From: Symbiodinium natans
Taxonomy: Eukaryota; Sar; Dinophyceae; Suessiales; Symbiodiniaceae
Assembly: GCA_905221605.1 (NCBI GenBank)
Contig: CAJNDS010001046.1
Location: 123,501 to 187,500, forward strand
Reading direction: 5' to 3'
Length of the DNA: 64,000 nucleotides
A program made the position numbers and the translations under genes. Within the stretch, counting starts at the first letter, position 1, and every line of letters begins with the position of its first letter. Positions 59,537-64,000 of this stretch are shown one piece after another. The notes under the pieces were generated by a model that saw only the letters and a list, made by a program, of their open reading frames with translations, made no database searches and was not told the DNA's origin.

Positions 59537-60110
59537 ACCCGCTTTGGTGCTACCCCTACCCCCCCCCAAACGTTTCACAGAACTCTGCCGAGCAGGCTGG
59601 GATGATCTTCGAACCATGCGAGCGGGTTTAGACCTCTCAACTATGCTCCAGCGGGGTCGGCGGCTTGAGCCGGAGGCTCTTAAATCCGGGCACGCCCGTG
59701 GTCCGACGCCGTTAGGCGCCAGCCCTAGCTTTAGCTATGACGGGGGGGGTTAAGCCGCTGACCCGCTCCTGGACGCATTTTTTGGGCGCCCCATGGGGGG
59801 TCCCAAAAACGACCCCGGAGAGCATCATCGACTCTCTTTTTCAACTTTGGCCAAATACGCGTTGTTGATGTTTTTTGGGTGGCATTGGCCACCCCAAAGG
59901 ACCCCCACAAGAGCGCACATCATGAGCATCAGCGGGTTGGGTTTTGGGTTTCGGATGCGGCTGAGAGCTTGGAAAACACATCGCTGTAAATACCGTGGTT
60001 TTCGTGCTGTTACGGACATTTCCGTTTTGAGGCCGGCATATGCCCCTATAAGCCATGCATGCCTGGAGGCCGGAGCCGCTGATGCTCATGATGCGCGGCC
60101 GGGCGGGGGG
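59536..60110 (+). other. Unique segment 5' of the LINE monomers
   Basis: No telomere-like units occur here. It contains ACATCATGAGCATCAGCGG (59,918-59,936) and, inverted, CCGCTGATGCTCATGATGC (60,077-60,095), a pair of arms about 140 bp apart that share the core of the 13-15 kb minisatellite. It could be the start of the LINE 5' UTR or its insertion target. The overlapping 213-codon ORF (59,793-60,434) runs through the monomers and is not convincing. Confidence 0.55.
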
Positions 60111-60816
<706 letters not shown>

Positions 60817-60831
60817 AGATTCTGGCCCAAG

Positions 60832-63249
60832 ATGAGGATTTTATTTCTCGTAGCCGTAGCGAGCTTTCTTGGGTGCCTGGGTCCCAAGTCCCAGGGTCAA
60901 GCCATGGATCAGAATCGAGGGTTTCGGGAAGTAGCGCCCCCCGATGAAGCTGAGCAGCATGCGCAGCGAAGTCAGCTAACCATGAACAAAACCGGCAAGC
61001 GAAGCTACCAAAGAGCTTGTAAAGTTGCCCAGGCGAAGGGAGCAGCACTTTACAAAGGCCGACTTCTGACCGCTCAGGCTCTAGGAGCCCATGAAGACCA
61101 ATTTGCAGTCTCTGAGAAGCCAGAGAAGCAATCTTTTCAGCCGATCAGACAGTATCACCACAAATTTGAAATTGAGGTTTTATCTTGGAACGCAGGTTCA
61201 ATAACGAGTCGAGTTTGGAATGAGCTTCTGGCCATTTTGGCAACACCAGAATATCAGAACATCAAGCTTGTGCTGCTGCAAGAATCCCACTGGCAGCAGG
61301 ACCAAACCTACAGCTCAGGTCCATGGTCAGTCCTCACCTGTGGCTCTGAGAGTAGACATAAAGCCGGCCTCGTTGTCCTTGTGCATCGATCCGTGGCCCA
61401 GCTCTCAGAGATTCGCAGCACCACCATAATTCCAGGGCACCTGCAGCATGTCATGATTCCTTGGCAGAGGTCTAGGATCCATCTACTCAATCTGTATCAG
61501 CATGTTTGGGACTCCAAACTCTCCAAGTTGGACAATAGACGACGGAGGAAGGATGTGCTGAGTCAACTTGAGACTCGCCTTCGCAGAGTGCCTTTGAGAG
61601 ACTTTATGCTTGTTGCCGGTGATTTCAACTCACATGCAGTCACAGAGCGTCCTTTCATTGGGCCCAGTGTGCCTCGCCGAGCCAGATTTGCCAATGCAGA
61701 TATTAGATCGCTCCCAGAACTGTGCAGATCTTGTGGGCTGACAGCGCTCAACACATGGGCCTCCAGCCATAAAAGCACTTATGCAAACAGCGATGGCACA
61801 TATGAGTCTCAAATTGATTTTCTGCTAGTTCGACTGCAGGATGCCCGGAGGCGGTCGAAGGAGGCTTCCTCCGATAAGAATTTTCCAGTTGCAGCGTACC
61901 GGGATGGCTCCAAGCACTTCCCGGTCAGAGCCAAACTGTTTGTTCCTCCATACAGTCCTCCCCCAAGCAAACCAAAGCCCTTTGATGCCACTGCACTTGA
62001 TGCCAGCTTTAGACGAAAAGATGAAGACTGGCAGGCTTATTCCAAGCACCTAACAGCTGAAGTAGTCAAGAGTGTGGCTGAGCAGAACTCTTGGCAATCG
62101 ATCGACAGGACGATGGTTCGAGTCACTGCTGAGCAATTTCCACCGCCTCGCAAGGCTCAGCCAGTTGCAGGGCCCATTCAGCAGGCTTACTGGACAAAGG
62201 TGCGCCAAATTCAGGAGCACAAGCGATCCGGTAATGGGCAGTCTCCTGAGTGCCAACAGCTAATCAGCGACATAAAGACAGAGGCCCAATCTTTCAAAAA
62301 GTTGCAGAAGCAAAGAAAACTTGAAAAGCAGGAGAGGCTCCTTCTTCAAGCCCAAGAGGACAAGAGACAGCAGTCTCACAAACTGTCCCAAGCCCTTAGA
62401 AAGCTGGCCCCATGGAAACCTGCTCAAAGGGTCAATCTCAGGGATTCAGCAGGTGAGCCCCTAGATGCGAAGGCCTCGGCAAGTGCGATGCGAGAGTATT
62501 CGAGTCACATCTTCTCCAAGGGATCTCCCCTGGATCCGGTGGCAGCCAGACCACGAGAGGCTGTCAATGCCTCGCAGGTGGCCGAGCAAATAAAAACAAT
62601 TCCGGTGGGCAAGGCGGTTCCCAGCATGTCGGCCCCGGTCTCGGCCTGGAAGAGCTTAGCGCCTGAGGCTCATGTGAAGATCGCTGATCTGATAAACACA
62701 GAGGTTTCTCAGTCAGATATCTCACCGTACTTGAAGGACCCCAGAATTGCATGGATTCCAAAGCCGGGTAAGCCAGCTACAGCTATGAAGAACTTGAGGC
62801 CCATAGGAGTAATAAGTGTTCCAGGCAAAGTGCTTGCAGGTGCTGTCAAGACTCGCATAGCACCGGCACTGCAAGAGCGCTCACAGCTTGAGCCGCAGTT
62901 TGCATATATTCGGAAGCGAGGGGTGCGAGATGCCATTGCAAAAGCGTGTCAGCATCTGGATCTCGTGCAGGAAATGCGCCAAGAGCATCGCCGGGATATG
63001 CACAAGGCACAGCAAGGTCAGAGAAGGCTCCCATTGGCAGGGGCCTTAACAGTCTCCGTCGATCTGAGCAAAGCCTTTGACTCTGTCAACAGACAAGAGT
63101 TGCTTGAAGCCTTAGACAAGCTCAACATAGATCAAACCACTAAGGACTTTGTTGTACAACTCCACTCCTGTACATCGTACAACATGGGCACTAATGGGCT
63201 TGAGTTCAGTGTTCCTACTTCTTCGGGAATAAACAGGGATGTAAATTAG
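60832..63249 (+). CDS. LINE ORF, first part: EEP endonuclease and N-terminal reverse transcriptase
   Basis: The frame is open from 60,436, but everything before 60,832 is monomer or microsatellite. Plausible starts are ATG at 60,832, 60,904 or 60,982; I list the first. The N-terminal KRSYQRACKVAQAKGAALYK is basic. The EEP domain (about 61,165-61,950) shows SWNAGS, LLQESHW, VAGDFNSH, QIDFLLVR and finally GSKHFPVRAKL; the last motif has K where the usual SDH triad has D. A charged, coiled-coil-like linker (62,270-62,400) follows. The reverse transcriptase starts with IPKPGK, LRPIGVISVPGKV and motif A (SVDLSKAFDSV). The frame ends at TAG 63,247-63,249 inside motif B because one base is missing in an A-run. 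This makes it a non-LTR retrotransposon polyprotein that nicks the target and primes reverse transcription. Confidence 0.9.
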   Translation: MRILFLVAVASFLGCLGPKSQGQAMDQNRGFREVAPPDEAEQHAQRSQLTMNKTGKRSYQRACKVAQAKGAALYKGRLLTAQALGAHEDQFAVSEKPEKQSFQPIRQYHHKFEIEVLSWNAGSITSRVWNELLAILATPEYQNIKLVLLQESHWQQDQTYSSGPWSVLTCGSESRHKAGLVVLVHRSVAQLSEIRSTTIIPGHLQHVMIPWQRSRIHLLNLYQHVWDSKLSKLDNRRRRKDVLSQLETRLRRVPLRDFMLVAGDFNSHAVTERPFIGPSVPRRARFANADIRSLPELCRSCGLTALNTWASSHKSTYANSDGTYESQIDFLLVRLQDARRRSKEASSDKNFPVAAYRDGSKHFPVRAKLFVPPYSPPPSKPKPFDATALDASFRRKDEDWQAYSKHLTAEVVKSVAEQNSWQSIDRTMVRVTAEQFPPPRKAQPVAGPIQQAYWTKVRQIQEHKRSGNGQSPECQQLISDIKTEAQSFKKLQKQRKLEKQERLLLQAQEDKRQQSHKLSQALRKLAPWKPAQRVNLRDSAGEPLDAKASASAMREYSSHIFSKGSPLDPVAARPREAVNASQVAEQIKTIPVGKAVPSMSAPVSAWKSLAPEAHVKIADLINTEVSQSDISPYLKDPRIAWIPKPGKPATAMKNLRPIGVISVPGKVLAGAVKTRIAPALQERSQLEPQFAYIRKRGVRDAIAKACQHLDLVQEMRQEHRRDMHKAQQGQRRLPLAGALTVSVDLSKAFDSVNRQELLEALDKLNIDQTTKDFVVQLHSCTSYNMGTNGLEFSVPTSSGINRDVN

Positions 63250-64000
63250 CTCCTGCATTGTGGTCTGCCTTAACCTTGCTAGTCATGGACAGGATGGAGA
63301 AGAAGTGGGGGCCTGGCAGCAGTCAGGCAAGAGAAATACTCACTGTCTTCGCTGACGATTTTCTCCATCAGGAAACTTTTACAAGCTTTGCCGAACTGCA
63401 GCAGGTACTCACTCGGCTTGAAGCTTTGTTTCAATCCCTCGAGGAAGTCGGCCTTGAAGTCAATCCAGCGAAATCCAAGGCACTGCTCATGGTGCAAGGC
63501 ACTCAGCAATCCCTCTTCCGCAAGCAATACACCAAACGATTAAAAAATCAGCTCCATTTGGTTCTTCCCTCGGGGCATCAGATTCCGATTCATCATCAGC
63601 TGACCTATCTAGGAGTGCAACTAAGCTATGGTGCTTACAAGGATCAAACAGTAGACTACAGGATTTCTCAAGCCCAAGGCAAATTTGAGCTCCTTAGGAG
63701 TATCTTGTGCACGACGAAGGCCCTTGACGAGGCGAAGAAACTAGAGATCTGGCGAGTGTATGTCGAGTCTTCGCTCTTGCATGGCATAGTCTCCACGGGA
63801 ATCACCCACACGGGACTGCAAAAGCTCCAGAGCAAATATTCTCGGATTCAGCAGCATCAGCATTTTAGTCGCATGGAAACCACAGAGCTGTTTGAGCACC
63901 ACAAGATCCAAACTCCTCAGGAAGTTCTTCTCAGGCAAATGAGGAACTATCAGGATGCGATGGATGCTGCCAAGCCAACAGGCAACTTACAAACGATCCA
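63231..64000 (+). CDS. LINE ORF, second part: rest of reverse transcriptase, truncated by window edge
   Basis: The frame shifted by one base relative to the first part is open from 63,231 to the window end (256 codons). It restores motif B (KQGCKLAPALW), motif C with the catalytic aspartates as FADDF (63,348-63,362), motif D (GLEVNPAKSKALL) and the thumb motif YLGVQLSYG. Beyond this, HGIVSTGITHTGLQKLQSKY and later residues belong to the conserved C-terminal extension of such LINEs. The protein continues past 64,000. No stop occurs, so apart from the single frameshift the copy looks young. Confidence 0.88.

Overview
The window looks like nuclear DNA of a photosynthetic, peridinin-type dinoflagellate (Symbiodiniaceae or a relative). 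Four observations support this: TTTAGGG-type repeats everywhere; genes cut into tiny exons with mostly GC-AG introns; a nuclear gene pair whose protein carries a three-part plastid leader (signal peptide, FVA(A)P motif, second hydrophobic segment followed by arginines); and an endonuclease/reverse-transcriptase LINE. The organism is inferred from these features, not from a search.

At first sight positions 1-59,400 are only degenerate telomere-like repeats in both orientations, and no long ORF in them is convincing. The short unique islands between the repeats are, however, mostly exons, and every gene that could be resolved lies on the minus strand. Two tandem paralogues, A (24,573-34,598) and B (about 38,650-44,794), have 12 exons each with identical exon lengths and intron phases and about 92% identical predicted proteins (216 aa in A). 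They encode a plastid-targeted membrane protein whose mature part resembles the DUF1279/FAM210 family. An RRP9/U3-55K-like WD40 gene occupies 50,740-54,362 (nine exons that join in frame, all with GC donors). Other exon groups lie at about 3,984-9,008, 12,112-18,345, 46,635-46,698, 49,677-49,754 (zinc-ribbon-like, CxxC-x12-CxxC) and 56,347-59,073.

On the plus strand many exons have CCCTAAA-type repeats on the left and TTTAGGG-type repeats on the right. Read along the transcript, introns therefore tend to begin with UUUAGGG repeats and end with CCCUAAA repeats, so their two ends could pair. This is the most unusual structure in the window.

Intergenic and intronic DNA also holds seven copies of a roughly 95-bp palindromic MITE-like element, other foldback elements, a 2-kb minisatellite of 52-bp units (13,057-15,085), homogeneous blocks of telomere-repeat variants (7-, 8- and 9-mers), and an AT-rich/GC-rich composite insertion in intron 7 of gene A (28.3-30.6 kb).

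From 59,443 the landscape changes abruptly: a run of 93 C, then a plus-strand non-LTR retrotransposon with 197-bp 5' monomers, a roughly 330-bp (TTG)n tract, an EEP endonuclease and a reverse transcriptase that is interrupted by a single-base frameshift at about 63,230 and runs off the right edge.
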